Of a stretch of DNA of 19,168 bases, positions 1 through 8,279 are shown piece by piece (position 1 is the stretch's first letter; every line of letters begins with the position of its first letter). Made by a program: the position numbers and the translations under genes. The stretch comes from AC2028 sp002373595 (lineage in GTDB: Bacteria; Bacillota; Clostridia; Lachnospirales; Lachnospiraceae): contig CAMOIX010000041.1 of the NCBI GenBank assembly GCA_946616365.1, forward strand, positions 1 to 19,168, in the 5' to 3' direction. Under the pieces are notes generated by a model. It did no database searches. It saw only the letters and a list, made by a program, of their open reading frames with translations, and was not told where the DNA came from.

Positions 1-48
1 AATAACGCATAAAATACCCCTTTCTCTGGTTGTCCAGAAAAAGGGGTA
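1..48 (-). terminator. Rho-independent terminator of the LysM gene
   Basis: Positions 15-29 and 34-48 form a 15-bp stem with one mismatch (C24 against A39) around a TTGT loop. Read on the minus strand, the hairpin is followed by TTTTATGCGTTATT at positions 14 to 1, a short T run that fits an intrinsic terminator 53 bases after the LysM stop codon. On the plus strand no T run follows, so it should act mainly in the minus direction. Confidence 0.8.
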
Positions 49-101
49 CACATCACATGGAATACAGGGCGTTGAATTAACTTAAAACGTATTGCAAATA
101 C

Positions 102-770
102 TTACAGTTTTATCTGCTGGCCGGGAACGATGAGGTTCGGATTCTTGATCTGAGGATTCTTATCAAGGATGTATGCGAGGGTCACACCGTTTCTGGCAGC
201 GATCGCATTAAGAGTATCACCGGGGAATACGGTATATACAGTTCCTGCTACGGATGCTGCAGGTGCTGCAGGAGTTGCTACAGTTGCGGTCTGAGCAGGT
301 ACAGCGGGAGTAACCTTTACCGGAGCGGTAGTCGGCTCTACAGGTCTTCCGTTGAGATCAAGTGAAAGGATCTCAAATGGGAAGAAGCAAGCGAGATAAT
401 CCGGTCCGTACCATTTGATCTCGGGCTTATATGCAAGCTTTGCAGCTGCAGGAGTCATAGTATATCTGTATGCCTTATCCTCAAGGATGAAGGTATATAC
501 AAGAGTCATATTGTCCACTGATGACAGGTTGTCGATAACAGGACCTGTAAGTGCAGCAGTTCCTTCGAACTTAAGAACTTTGGTAATATTTGCAGTTACA
601 TCATCACCGTCTCCGATCGAAGTATATACGATCTGATTGGCGATATATTCCATAGTCTTAAATATTTCCTCGCTTCCTGCTTTGGCAGAAAGTGAGGGGG
701 CAGATACGGCAGATGCAAAGACAGCAACCGCCATGGCAATACCTGCAAGTGCTTTAAATGCTTTCTTCAT
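102..770 (-). CDS. Secreted LysM-domain protein with an N-terminal domain of unknown function
   Basis: 222-residue exported protein, probably held on peptidoglycan by its LysM domain. I chose the ATG at 770, 31 codons inside the longest frame, because AGAGAGGA lies just upstream and the protein then opens with a classical signal peptide: MKK, a hydrophobic run, and a likely signal peptidase I site near residues 29-32 (SLSAKAG). Residues about 33-140 are a globular region I do not recognise. Residues about 144-176 are a Pro/Ala/Thr/Val-rich linker, as expected for a protein crossing the cell wall. Residues about 178-222 are one LysM with the usual features: YTVFPGDTL at its start, NP in the middle, and PGQQIKL ending the protein. 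LysM binds N-acetylglucosamine-containing glycan. No catalytic domain such as NlpC/P60 or a transglycosylase is present, so the function of the N-terminal half is open. The gene stands alone, with its own promoter and terminator. Confidence 0.85.
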   Translation of the reverse strand: MKKAFKALAGIAMAVAVFASAVSAPSLSAKAGSEEIFKTMEYIANQIVYTSIGDGDDVTANITKVLKFEGTAALTGPVIDNLSSVDNMTLVYTFILEDKAYRYTMTPAAAKLAYKPEIKWYGPDYLACFFPFEILSLDLNGRPVEPTTAPVKVTPAVPAQTATVATPAAPAASVAGTVYTVFPGDTLNAIAARNGVTLAYILDKNPQIKNPNLIVPGQQIKL

Positions 771-815
771 AGTTTTATCCTCTCTGGTCTGATTATTCCT
801 TTTGGGAACTACTAT

Positions 816-845
816 AATATACAACCAATCAATGCTTCGCGTCAA
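816..845 (-). promoter_or_regulatory. Candidate sigma-A promoter for the LysM gene
   Basis: On the minus strand TTGACG (840-845) and TATATT (816-821) are separated by 18 bases. Each hexamer has 5 of 6 consensus matches. The start would fall near 808-809, giving a leader of about 38 bases that holds the AGAGAGGA ribosome binding site. Confidence 0.55.
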
Positions 846-905
846 TGTCAGAAAACACCGCAAAATCCAGCAAATATACTCATATTATTTTCTGTAAAAA
901 AATGC

Positions 906-934
906 TTGCATTATTAAAGATTATGTTGTAATAT
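906..934 (+). promoter_or_regulatory. Promoter of tRNA-Glu
   Basis: TTGCAT (906-911) and TAATAT (929-934) are 17 bases apart. The expected start, near 941, lies about 14 bases before the mature tRNA 5' end, which fits a short leader removed by RNase P. Confidence 0.65.
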
Positions 935-954
935 TTACAAGTCGCTTACGACAT

Positions 955-1026
955 GGCCAGTTGGTCAAGCGGTTAAGACGCCGCCCTCTCACGGCGGAAA
1001 CAGGGGTTCGATTCCCCTACTGGCTG
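955..1026 (+). tRNA. tRNA-Glu, anticodon CUC
   Basis: The 72-base sequence folds as a full cloverleaf. The acceptor stem GGCCAGT pairs with ACTGGCT, with a G-U at the first pair. The D arm has GTC/GAC with GG in the loop, and the anticodon stem is CCGCC/GGCGG. The loop is CTCTCAC, with anticodon CTC at 988-990. The T arm AGGGG/CCCCT carries the TTCGATT loop, and the discriminator base is G. The 3' CCA is not encoded (CAC follows), so it must be added by a nucleotidyltransferase. It reads GAG. A single-gene unit: promoter upstream, terminator immediately downstream. Confidence 0.96.
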
Positions 1027-1040
1027 CACCGGGATGAAAG

Positions 1041-1069
1041 ATACGCAGGAAGTTCTTGCGTATTTTTTT
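1041..1069 (+). terminator. Rho-independent terminator after tRNA-Glu
   Basis: ATACGCA (1041-1047) pairs perfectly with TGCGTAT (1056-1062), with a few extra pairs inside. The stem runs straight into a tract of eight T (1062-1069). Confidence 0.88.
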
Positions 1070-1084
1070 ATTTCTCACGATAAT
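1056..1084 (+). promoter_or_regulatory. Weak candidate promoter for the asparaginase-like gene
   Basis: TTGCGT (1056-1061) lies 17 bases before GATAAT (1079-1084). The -10 has 5 of 6 matches, the -35 only 3. It overlaps the 3' arm of the tRNA terminator. Nothing better is visible between that terminator and the gene, which needs its own promoter if the terminator is efficient. Confidence 0.3.
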
Positions 1085-1128
1085 GTAAATCAGGTTTGTA
1101 AGAAATATATCCGAATCGGAGGATACAA

Positions 1129-2160
1129 ATGATATCTGTGATCTTTACCGGAGGAACCATCTCCTGCACGGTTCAAAACAGTATAGCCAGTCCGGACGCT
1201 GACACTCATAAGTATAAACTTCTGGGTGCGAAGCCATATCACACCTCTTCATACGAAGCTTACCAGCCCTATACGATCTTAAGTGAAAATGCAGATGCGC
1301 ACTCTCTTACTCTTTTATCTGAAACTGTATCAGAAATCCTGTCCGCATACAAGGAAGGCAGATATTCTTCCGAAGGCGATGATCTTACAGGAATAATAAT
1401 TACCCACGGAACCGATACTCTTCAGTACAGTGCTGCATTTATCAGTCTCCTCTTTGGCGACTCTCCTGTTCCGATCGTCTTTGTTTCAGCCAATTACCCA
1501 TTGGATGACAGTCGTTCAAACGGATACACCAACTTCATCAGCGCTGTTGATCTGATATCCGATCTGTCATCAGGCCGTATATCAAGACCGGCCTGCATAT
1601 CAAATGTCTATGTTTCCTATAACCGAAAGGTGTATCACGGAGAAAGTCTCCTCGAATCAAAGAGCTATTCTGACGAAGTATTTGCGATCAAAGATGCCTT
1701 TATTGGAGAATATAAAGGATCAGTCATCGTAGAAGATAAAGAAACCGGAGAACCGGAATTTGAATACAATGATAGGAACCCGGTAGACTGCTTCGCCAAT
1801 CTTCCGTCTTATGGTAAGGGAGTCCCCGATGAAAGCAGACTTAGCGAAAGCCTCTCTTCCGTACTCTGGATCAAGCCCCATCCCGGAATGAGTTATCCTT
1901 CGCTCATATCGGAGAACAGCACCCCGGTTAAAGCTGTCCTTCTCGATTCCTATCACTCAGGAACCATTGCAATAAACAAAGCCCTTCATGATTTCTCACA
2001 AAGGGCTCACGAACTCGATATTCCCGTATATCTGACCGGTCTTTCCAAGGAAGGCACCGTCTACGAAACCATCGCCGAGTACGAATCTCTCGGCATCATC
2101 CCGATCTTCGACACCCCCGCGATCCTGACCTTCTGCACCCTCGCACTTAAATACATTTAG
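1129..2160 (+). CDS. Asparaginase/glutaminase-family amidohydrolase (AnsA-like, cytosolic)
   Basis: 343 residues, close to the usual 320-350 of bacterial asparaginases, which hydrolyse asparagine to aspartate and ammonia. The N-terminus carries the first active-site signature TGGTIS (residues 7-12), whose second Thr (T10) is the expected nucleophile. The second signature THGTDT is at 92-97, with T95-D96 as the second catalytic pair. SANYPLDDSRSNGYTNF at about 120-136 matches the family's RPLDDPRSDG-type segment, and K167 sits where the catalytic Lys is expected. The C-terminal domain contains the SYHSGT and LTGLSKEGTVYET segments. There is no signal peptide, so it is probably cytosolic (type I-like). 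The start is fixed by CGGAGGA five bases ahead of the ATG. Sequence outside the motifs looks divergent, so an asparagine-like substrate is inferred from the family only. It is monocistronic and converges on polC across the palindrome. Confidence 0.85.
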   Translation: MISVIFTGGTISCTVQNSIASPDADTHKYKLLGAKPYHTSSYEAYQPYTILSENADAHSLTLLSETVSEILSAYKEGRYSSEGDDLTGIIITHGTDTLQYSAAFISLLFGDSPVPIVFVSANYPLDDSRSNGYTNFISAVDLISDLSSGRISRPACISNVYVSYNRKVYHGESLLESKSYSDEVFAIKDAFIGEYKGSVIVEDKETGEPEFEYNDRNPVDCFANLPSYGKGVPDESRLSESLSSVLWIKPHPGMSYPSLISENSTPVKAVLLDSYHSGTIAINKALHDFSQRAHELDIPVYLTGLSKEGTVYETIAEYESLGIIPIFDTPAILTFCTLALKYI

Positions 2161-2177
2161 TCATTGCAAGCATTTAG

Positions 2178-2400
2178 ATCCGGCGGAATATGTATTGTCT
2201 TCCGACTTTAAACGGAGGGCAACACATTTTCTTAGCGTTTGTAAGGATTAGGCAGCTCGAGCCAGGACGGCGAGAGCAGTGGGCGACCGAGCCACGATGG
2301 CGAGTGAGCCCCGGTGCCGGCAGATGTATGCGGGCAAAACTTAAACGCTTAGAAAATCGTTGCCCGCAGTGGTCGGAAGATAATACATATTCCGCCGGAT
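2178..2400. repeat. Long imperfect palindrome with GC-rich loop (possible MITE-like element, structured RNA or bidirectional terminator)
   Basis: Outer arms 2178-2206 and 2372-2400 pair over 29 bases with only one G-T wobble. Inner arms 2215-2240 and 2343-2366 pair again with a small bulge and one or two mismatches. The loop (2241-2342) is much richer in GC than the arms. It contains a near-exact duplication of a 16-mer (2259-2274 and 2289-2304, 14 of 16 identical). TGCGGGCA (2329-2336) can also pair with TGCCCGCA (2361-2368), an alternative fold competing with the inner arm. ATTGCAA occurs outside both ends (2163-2169 and 2399-2405), possibly a target duplication. It fills the gap between the converging asparaginase-like and polC genes, 17 bases after one stop and 7 before the other. 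No protein is credible here. No T run follows either end, so a simple terminator is not the whole story. Confidence 0.8.
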
Positions 2401-2407
2401 TGCAATC

Positions 2408-5400
2408 TTACATAAAATCAAATATACTGATCTGATTCGACTCCGGTATATCACCGAGCAGTCCAAGCTCTGCCAGATGCTCAGCGATAGTCTTTGATAC
2501 CTTACATCTCGAAATGAAATCATCCCTCGACAGGAACGGTCCGTCCTTTGCAGCCTTCTCGATATTATCTGCCGCAGACTCACCCATGTTGTCTATCGCA
2601 ACCAAAGCCGGCATTATCTGAGTATCTGATATTACCCGGAACTGTCTCGCCTTGACCTTGTTAAGCTCTATCGGCACGAATTCAACTCCGCGCGCATACA
2701 TCTCCTCAACAAGTCTTAAATCATACAGCTGATGTCCTTCGACATCACTGAATGAAACTCCAGATCCCTTCTCCTTGGACTGAGCCTCCTTGTCACGAAG
2801 AGCATTTACATTATGCTTAACAGCGTCTGCCCCCATACACATCAGCTCGTAGGAGAAATTCTTGGCACGTATTGAGAAGAAAGCCGCATAATAAGCCGCT
2901 TTGCGGTTGATCTTGTAATATGCGACTCTCCAAGCCATCATTACATATGCAGCCGCGTGTGCTTTCGGGAACATGTACTCTATGCGTTCGCAGGACCAGA
3001 TGTACCAGTCGGGTACACCGTTTGCGATCATGTCTTCCTTCCATTTCGGCCATTTATCAGGCTTTCCGGATTTAACTTCCTTTGCAACCTTACCCTTACG
3101 GACGGCCTCCATTATCTTGAATGACTCCTCGGACTCAACTCCCTTCGAGATCAGATATGTCATGATATCGTCTCTCGTACATATAGCTGTCGAAATGGTC
3201 GCTTTACCCTCTTTGATCAGAGTCTGCGCATTGCCCAGCCATACATTCGTACCGTGTGCAAGTCCCGCGATACGTACCAGGTCCGAAAATGCCTTCGGCT
3301 TCGTATCTATAAGCATCTGCATAGCGAAGTCGGTACCGAACTCAGGGATACCCAGAGCCCCAAGCTTCGTGCCGCCTATATCCTCCGGTGTGATCCCGAG
3401 CGCTTCCGTGTTTTCAAAGAGACTCATAACTCCGGGATCATCAAGAGGTATGGTCAGAGGATCCACATCCGTCGTATCCTGAAGCATCCTGATCATGGTA
3501 GGGTCATCATGTCCAAGTATATCGAGCTTTAAAAGGTTATGGTCTATACTGTGATAATCGAAATGAGTCGTGATTATGTCTATATCCTTGTTTGCAGGGT
3601 GCTGTATGGGTGTGAAGGAATATATATTCTCACCCAAAGGAAGTACGACGATTCCTCCGGGGTGCTGACCCGTGCTTCGCTTAGTACCCGTTACGCCGAC
3701 AGCGATACGCTCCATCTCGCAGCCGCGCTTTGCTATACCCTTGTCCTCGAAGTAATCCTTCGTATACATATATGCGGTCTTGTCCGCGATGGTTCCGAGC
3801 GTACCTGCACGGAACGTCTGTCCGGTACCGAAGATGACTTCAGTATACTTATGCGCTCTTGACTGATATTCACTCGAGAAGTTAAGGTCGATATCGGGCT
3901 CCTTGTCACCTTTGAATCCGAGGAATGTCTCAAAAGGAATATCAAAGCCGTCCTTCTTAAGAGGCTTTCCGCAATTGGGACAAAGCTTGTCGGGCATATC
4001 TACTCCGGCTTTGCCGGCATATGCCTTTACATCATCACTGTCAAAATCATAATAATGGCAGGACGTGCAATAGTAATGAGGGCTTAAAGGGTTAACTTCA
4101 GTGATACCTGCCATTGTAGCGACAAACGAACTTCCTACAGATCCTCTCGATCCTACGAGGTATCCGTCCTCGACAGACTTCCAAACCAGCTTCTGTGCAA
4201 TGATATACATAACCGCGAAGCCGTTTCCTATGATCGAATTCAGCTCTCTTTCAAGCCTCTCTGTAACGATGGGAGGAAGCTCCTCACCGTATGTCTCGTG
4301 TGCTTTCTTGTAGCAGATCTCACGCAGAGTCTTGTCACTGTCCGCGATGACGGGAGGACATTTGTCGGGACGCACGGGGGATATCGTCTCGCACATATCC
4401 GCGATCATATTTGTATTCTTGACGACGACCTCGTATGCTTTGTCAGGTCCCAGATAATCGAATTCCTCGAGCATCTCATCCGTCGTTCTGAAGTAAAGTG
4501 CAGTCTCCTTGTCGGACTTTTCCTTCTTGTTAAACTGTATGATGCTGCGATATATCGCATCCTCAGGATTAAGGAAATGCGCATCACCGGTCGCAACGAC
4601 AGGCTTATGGAACTGCTTGCCCAGTTGGGCGATACGGCGGTTTATGTTCTTAATATCCTCTTCGGATCGGATATTCTCATAATCGTCATATTTCTTCTGC
4701 TTATCGGGATCGATCTCATTATCCTTGATCAGCATATGCAGATTATTGGAGATTGGCTGTATCTCGAGATAATCGTAGAAATCAACGACTCTCGCTATCT
4801 GCTCATCGGTATGTCCCTCGAGGATGGCCTCGAAGAGTTCTCCCTTCTCACATCCGCTTCCAACGATCAGACCGTCTCTCAGCTTAAGCAGCAAGCTCTT
4901 GGGGATCTTGGGAAATCTGTTGAAATACTCCAGATGCGACCTGGAGATAAGCTCATAGAGATGGATCCTTCCGAGCTCATTCTTAGCAAATATCGTGCAG
5001 TGATTGGCGCGGAGTTTTGCGATCGCACCCTTTGATTCCTCGCTCTTTTTGTTGATCTGCCCGAGCGTGGTGATATCTTCCTCGCGAAGCTGCTCAAGGA
5101 ATTTGACAAAGCATCTGGCTGTACATTCCGCATCATCTACCGCGCGGTGATGGTGACCGAGTGAAACGCCGAGCGCTTTGGCCATAGCGTCGAGAGTATA
5201 TTTGCTGTGTCCGGGAAGCTGCATCCTCGCAAGAGGAAGAGTGTCCATATAAGTATATTTATCGGGATAACCGAGCTTACGGCATTTCTCCTTAACGACG
5301 TTAACATCGAATTCCGCATTGTGCGCAACGAGTACACATCCCTCGCAGAAATCAAGGAATCTCGGAAGTATCTCCTCTATGCCGGGGTAAGAAGCAACAT

Positions 5401-7102
5401 CATTATCCGTTATCGAAGTGAGTTTGGTGATCTTAAAAGGTATCGGTCTGTGCGGATTGACGAATGTCGAGAATCTGTCAACTATCTCACCCTTCGAAAC
5501 TTTAACCGCACCGAACTCTATGATATCGTCATAAACCGGCGAAAGTCCCGTAGTCTCGATATCGTATACAACGAAGTCATCATCTATGGTCTGTCCGCAC
5601 TCATCGGTTACCACGCGGTGTAAGTCATCAACAAGATAAGCTTCCACACCGTGAAGCACCTTAAAGAAATTCTGTCTGTCTGGATTGGGATCACCGGCTT
5701 CTTTTCTCTTAGCTTTCTCCTTGTCCCAGAGAGGCTCCCATGCATGATTTGCATCTGTAAATGCATGAACCACAGCGTGATCGGTGATGCCGACCGCTCT
5801 GTGTCCCCACTTAAATGCAGTATTTACGAGATCTTTGGGTTCTATACATCCATCCATCTCGCTCATCTTGGTATGGCAGTGAAGCTCCACTCTCTTGGTC
5901 TCCGCAAGGTCCCTCCTGGGCACTCTGAAGTCGCCGATGAGCTGTATGCCTACGACCGACGAGATGGAAAGCTCATGATCGAACTTATCATATACGACAA
6001 CGCCTTTTACTTTTGCGAAGACAACCTTGTCATCACCGGAAAGTCCCTTTTCAAGCTGCTTTAAGATGGTCGGTGCATTCTCAGTTGGTGCAAATATCTT
6101 GGCCTTGATGGAGTCTGTATCATCAGTGAGTGCAAAGGATATAATGGTCCTCTCATTCTTGATATCCCTGCTTGTGATATCAAACACGCGGCCTCTGATA
6201 CATACTTCTCCGATACCTTCCTCGATCTCGGATATCTTAACGGCTTCATCAAGAATATCCCTGCCGTATATAACAGAAGGGTCTGCACTTCTCCTGTATG
6301 AATATTTCCCTTTATCGCCATCCTTGCCTGATGCATCTTTCTTTCCGTAAGATCCCTGTCTGCCGGAACCGGACCCGGTTGCCCCGCCCTCACTCTTTTT
6401 GGCAGGTTTATTGCTTTCCGATACATCGGAAGTTGAAACGGAAGCGGTATTTTCCTCAATCTCACCCTCTTTGTCACCCGAGTATGCTTTATTATCTCCG
6501 AGGTACTCTCCGCCTTTTATGCCGTATGCAGCCTTTGTGATCTCTTCCACGCGAAGCTTAAGACGCAGCGAATCGCCTTCTTTTCCTTCGGATACCGGAG
6601 GAGTTTCGAAGCTTATATCATAATCGATCTTGAGACCGCATCTTTTCTTGAATACATTGTCGAGATACAGAATGAGATCGTCTTCCTTCTCACGGAAGAT
6701 GAAATTATCCTCGAGGACGATCTTCATACGTGAAGGAGAAGTGAATGATATCTCCGCGATCTTCAGCATATTTTCGAGTACGGCACTTACATTTCCGAGC
6801 TCATAAAAGCAGCTGTCGGAATACTCCTCCCAGAGCATCTGTGCCGTATAAGTATCGGGAAGATCAAAGGATTCGATGATATATACGGTTATCCCCGAAC
6901 CGCCGAAGACTTCCTGCGCGAGCTTTTTTTCCATGGCGCAGACAAGCGGTTTGGGTATGATGTGCCCGCCGGAAATCCTGACACGATAAATATCTGCACG
7001 GGGATTACGCGAGATCCTGTCTACGACACAATCCTCGAAGTACATCTGCCCGTCTTTATCAGGTTCTATATTATCAAATACTTCAAAAAACTTCTTTGTC
7101 AT
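2408..7102 (-). CDS. polC: DNA polymerase III alpha subunit, PolC type
   Basis: Replicative polymerase of Firmicutes with built-in 3'-5' proofreading. Domain order along 1564 residues: N-terminal domain 1-190, low-complexity charged linker about 200-280, OB-fold about 295-390, PHP domain from 403 (HCHTK at 408-412, ITDHA at 439-443) interrupted by the DEDDh exonuclease (D514 and E516 in DIETTG; HNAEFD 594-599; H651 and D656 in HHHRAVDD), PHP remainder to about 845, then palm, fingers and helix-hairpin-helix regions. The palm holds GSRGSVGSS (984-992), a CxxC...CxxC zinc site (C1012, C1015, C1041, C1044) and the catalytic aspartates D1070 and D1072 in PDIDLNF. The protein ends in QISIFDF (1557-1563), a sliding-clamp binding motif. 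It is about 100 residues longer than typical PolC, mostly in the linker. The ATG overlaps the ispG stop (ATGA), and its ribosome site is weak, suggesting coupling. Confidence 0.98.
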   Translation of the reverse strand: MTKKFFEVFDNIEPDKDGQMYFEDCVVDRISRNPRADIYRVRISGGHIIPKPLVCAMEKKLAQEVFGGSGITVYIIESFDLPDTYTAQMLWEEYSDSCFYELGNVSAVLENMLKIAEISFTSPSRMKIVLEDNFIFREKEDDLILYLDNVFKKRCGLKIDYDISFETPPVSEGKEGDSLRLKLRVEEITKAAYGIKGGEYLGDNKAYSGDKEGEIEENTASVSTSDVSESNKPAKKSEGGATGSGSGRQGSYGKKDASGKDGDKGKYSYRRSADPSVIYGRDILDEAVKISEIEEGIGEVCIRGRVFDITSRDIKNERTIISFALTDDTDSIKAKIFAPTENAPTILKQLEKGLSGDDKVVFAKVKGVVVYDKFDHELSISSVVGIQLIGDFRVPRRDLAETKRVELHCHTKMSEMDGCIEPKDLVNTAFKWGHRAVGITDHAVVHAFTDANHAWEPLWDKEKAKRKEAGDPNPDRQNFFKVLHGVEAYLVDDLHRVVTDECGQTIDDDFVVYDIETTGLSPVYDDIIEFGAVKVSKGEIVDRFSTFVNPHRPIPFKITKLTSITDNDVASYPGIEEILPRFLDFCEGCVLVAHNAEFDVNVVKEKCRKLGYPDKYTYMDTLPLARMQLPGHSKYTLDAMAKALGVSLGHHHRAVDDAECTARCFVKFLEQLREEDITTLGQINKKSEESKGAIAKLRANHCTIFAKNELGRIHLYELISRSHLEYFNRFPKIPKSLLLKLRDGLIVGSGCEKGELFEAILEGHTDEQIARVVDFYDYLEIQPISNNLHMLIKDNEIDPDKQKKYDDYENIRSEEDIKNINRRIAQLGKQFHKPVVATGDAHFLNPEDAIYRSIIQFNKKEKSDKETALYFRTTDEMLEEFDYLGPDKAYEVVVKNTNMIADMCETISPVRPDKCPPVIADSDKTLREICYKKAHETYGEELPPIVTERLERELNSIIGNGFAVMYIIAQKLVWKSVEDGYLVGSRGSVGSSFVATMAGITEVNPLSPHYYCTSCHYYDFDSDDVKAYAGKAGVDMPDKLCPNCGKPLKKDGFDIPFETFLGFKGDKEPDIDLNFSSEYQSRAHKYTEVIFGTGQTFRAGTLGTIADKTAYMYTKDYFEDKGIAKRGCEMERIAVGVTGTKRSTGQHPGGIVVLPLGENIYSFTPIQHPANKDIDIITTHFDYHSIDHNLLKLDILGHDDPTMIRMLQDTTDVDPLTIPLDDPGVMSLFENTEALGITPEDIGGTKLGALGIPEFGTDFAMQMLIDTKPKAFSDLVRIAGLAHGTNVWLGNAQTLIKEGKATISTAICTRDDIMTYLISKGVESEESFKIMEAVRKGKVAKEVKSGKPDKWPKWKEDMIANGVPDWYIWSCERIEYMFPKAHAAAYVMMAWRVAYYKINRKAAYYAAFFSIRAKNFSYELMCMGADAVKHNVNALRDKEAQSKEKGSGVSFSDVEGHQLYDLRLVEEMYARGVEFVPIELNKVKARQFRVISDTQIMPALVAIDNMGESAADNIEKAAKDGPFLSRDDFISRCKVSKTIAEHLAELGLLGDIPESNQISIFDFM

Positions 7103-8172
7103 TGCTTGCCCCAGTTATCAAGCTCAGCTTTAAGAGCGCTCAAAAGCTCGGATTCAGGCATCTTTCCAACTATCTCACCCTTTTTGATAAGGAGTCCTTC
7201 TCCGTCTCCGCCTGCAATACCAAGGTCTGCTTCCTTTGCTTCTCCGGGACCGTTTACGGCACATCCCATCACTGCGACCTTGATATTAAGAGGATAATCG
7301 GCAACCATCTTTTCCACCTTTTCCGCAAGGGGGATCAGATCTATCCTGGTCCTGCCGCATGTGGGACATGAGACCACTTCTATTCCTTCTTTTCTGAGCT
7401 CAAGCGTACGAAGGATAAGTCTTGCCGCTTCGATCTCTTTAACCGGATCACCCGTGAGCGATACTCTGATCGTATCTCCTATGCCCTCTCCGAGGATAAG
7501 TCCAAGTCCTACAGCGGATTTGATACTGCCGCTCATGACAGTGCCGGCTTCGGTGATGCCTACATGTAAGGGATAAGGTGTCTTTCGCTCCGTAAGTTTA
7601 TCCGCGAGCAGCCTGTGAGCCCTTACGCATTCCATCACATCGGATGACTTGATGCTTATGACCATATTGTCATAGCCAAAATTTTCTATCCTTGCGATAT
7701 TGTCTAGCGCGCTCTCCACTATCCCATCAGGCGTCACACCACCATACTTCTCGACAAGCCTTTTCTCGAGGCTTCCGGAATTAACGCCGACTCTTATAGG
7801 GATATTTCTCTCCCTGGCAGCCTTAACAACGGCGCCCACGCGCTCGTCATCGCCTATATTTCCGGGATTTATGCGGATCTTGTCGGCACCGTTCTCGATG
7901 GCTTCGATCGCCATCCGATAGTCAAAATGTATGTCTGCGACAAGGGGAATATGTATCCTTTTCTTTATCTCGCCGAGAGCCTTTGCGGAATCGGAATCAG
8001 GCACTGTACAGCGGATTATCTCGCATCCCGCCTTCTCAAGCGCCAGGATCTGGCCTACGGTGGCTTCAACATCCGCGGTGCGTGTATTGGTCATCGATTG
8101 AATGGCTATCCTGTTTCCTGCGCCTATCTTAACGCCCCCGATATTTACCTCATTCGTGTTTTCTCTGTACAT
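7099..8172 (-). CDS. ispG: 4-hydroxy-3-methylbut-2-en-1-yl diphosphate synthase (IspG/GcpE)
   Basis: Penultimate enzyme of the MEP isoprenoid pathway. It reductively opens the cyclic diphosphate MEcPP to HMBPP using a [4Fe-4S] cluster. The 357 residues are typical of the short bacterial form. The TIM-barrel half includes IQSMTNT (24-30), the CTVPD segment (55-59) and ADIHFDY (79-85). The cluster-binding half has C269 and C272 in CPTCGR, C304 in MGCAVNGPGEA and the fourth ligand E311. The ATG at 8172 is preceded by TGAGGGG at suitable spacing. It is first gene of the operon with polC (4-base overlap), an order seen in many Clostridia where ispG follows dxr and rseP; those two genes are not upstream here, since dprA diverges instead. 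Confidence 0.97.
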   Translation of the reverse strand: MYRENTNEVNIGGVKIGAGNRIAIQSMTNTRTADVEATVGQILALEKAGCEIIRCTVPDSDSAKALGEIKKRIHIPLVADIHFDYRMAIEAIENGADKIRINPGNIGDDERVGAVVKAARERNIPIRVGVNSGSLEKRLVEKYGGVTPDGIVESALDNIARIENFGYDNMVISIKSSDVMECVRAHRLLADKLTERKTPYPLHVGITEAGTVMSGSIKSAVGLGLILGEGIGDTIRVSLTGDPVKEIEAARLILRTLELRKEGIEVVSCPTCGRTRIDLIPLAEKVEKMVADYPLNIKVAVMGCAVNGPGEAKEADLGIAGGDGEGLLIKKGEIVGKMPESELLSALKAELDNWGKQ

Positions 8173-8219
8173 AAATACCCCTCAGATTGTGATTTTGTAT
8201 TTATATGACCGCAAAATAT

Positions 8220-8248
8220 AGTATACTCTTTAAAAAAATTAATTCCAC
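8220..8248 (-). promoter_or_regulatory. Weak candidate promoter for ispG-polC
   Basis: On the minus strand TATACT (8220-8225) is a good -10, but the -35 seventeen bases upstream (GTGGAA, 8243-8248) matches poorly. The region is AT-rich with a run of seven A/T. It lies back to back with the dprA promoter, so the two could interfere. Only the -10 is convincing. Confidence 0.35.
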
Positions 8249-8250
8249 TC

Positions 8251-8279
8251 TTGACATTTTCGGGGTGACCTCCTATGAT
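8251..8279 (+). promoter_or_regulatory. Strong sigma-A promoter for dprA-comM
   Basis: TTGACA (8251-8256) is exact consensus and TATGAT (8274-8279) has 5 of 6 matches, with 17 bases between. Transcription would start near 8286, giving a leader of about 88 bases before dprA. That leader holds a small GGAC-ATTC-GTCC hairpin (8299-8310) and an A run, but no recognisable riboswitch. Confidence 0.8.

Noticed and set aside
2178..2400. Ordinary Rho-independent terminator
   Set aside because: The arms are far longer than needed, the loop is about 100 bases and no T tract follows either end. It may still stop transcription, but that does not explain it.
2190..2435. 81-residue open frame across the palindrome
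   Set aside because: It is created by the inverted repeat and its GC-rich loop, has no ribosome site, and runs into the 3' end of polC on the other strand.
4298..5035. 245-residue plus-strand frame inside polC
   Set aside because: It lies entirely antisense to well-conserved PolC domains. It has no ribosome site and no recognisable protein character; it is a codon-bias shadow.
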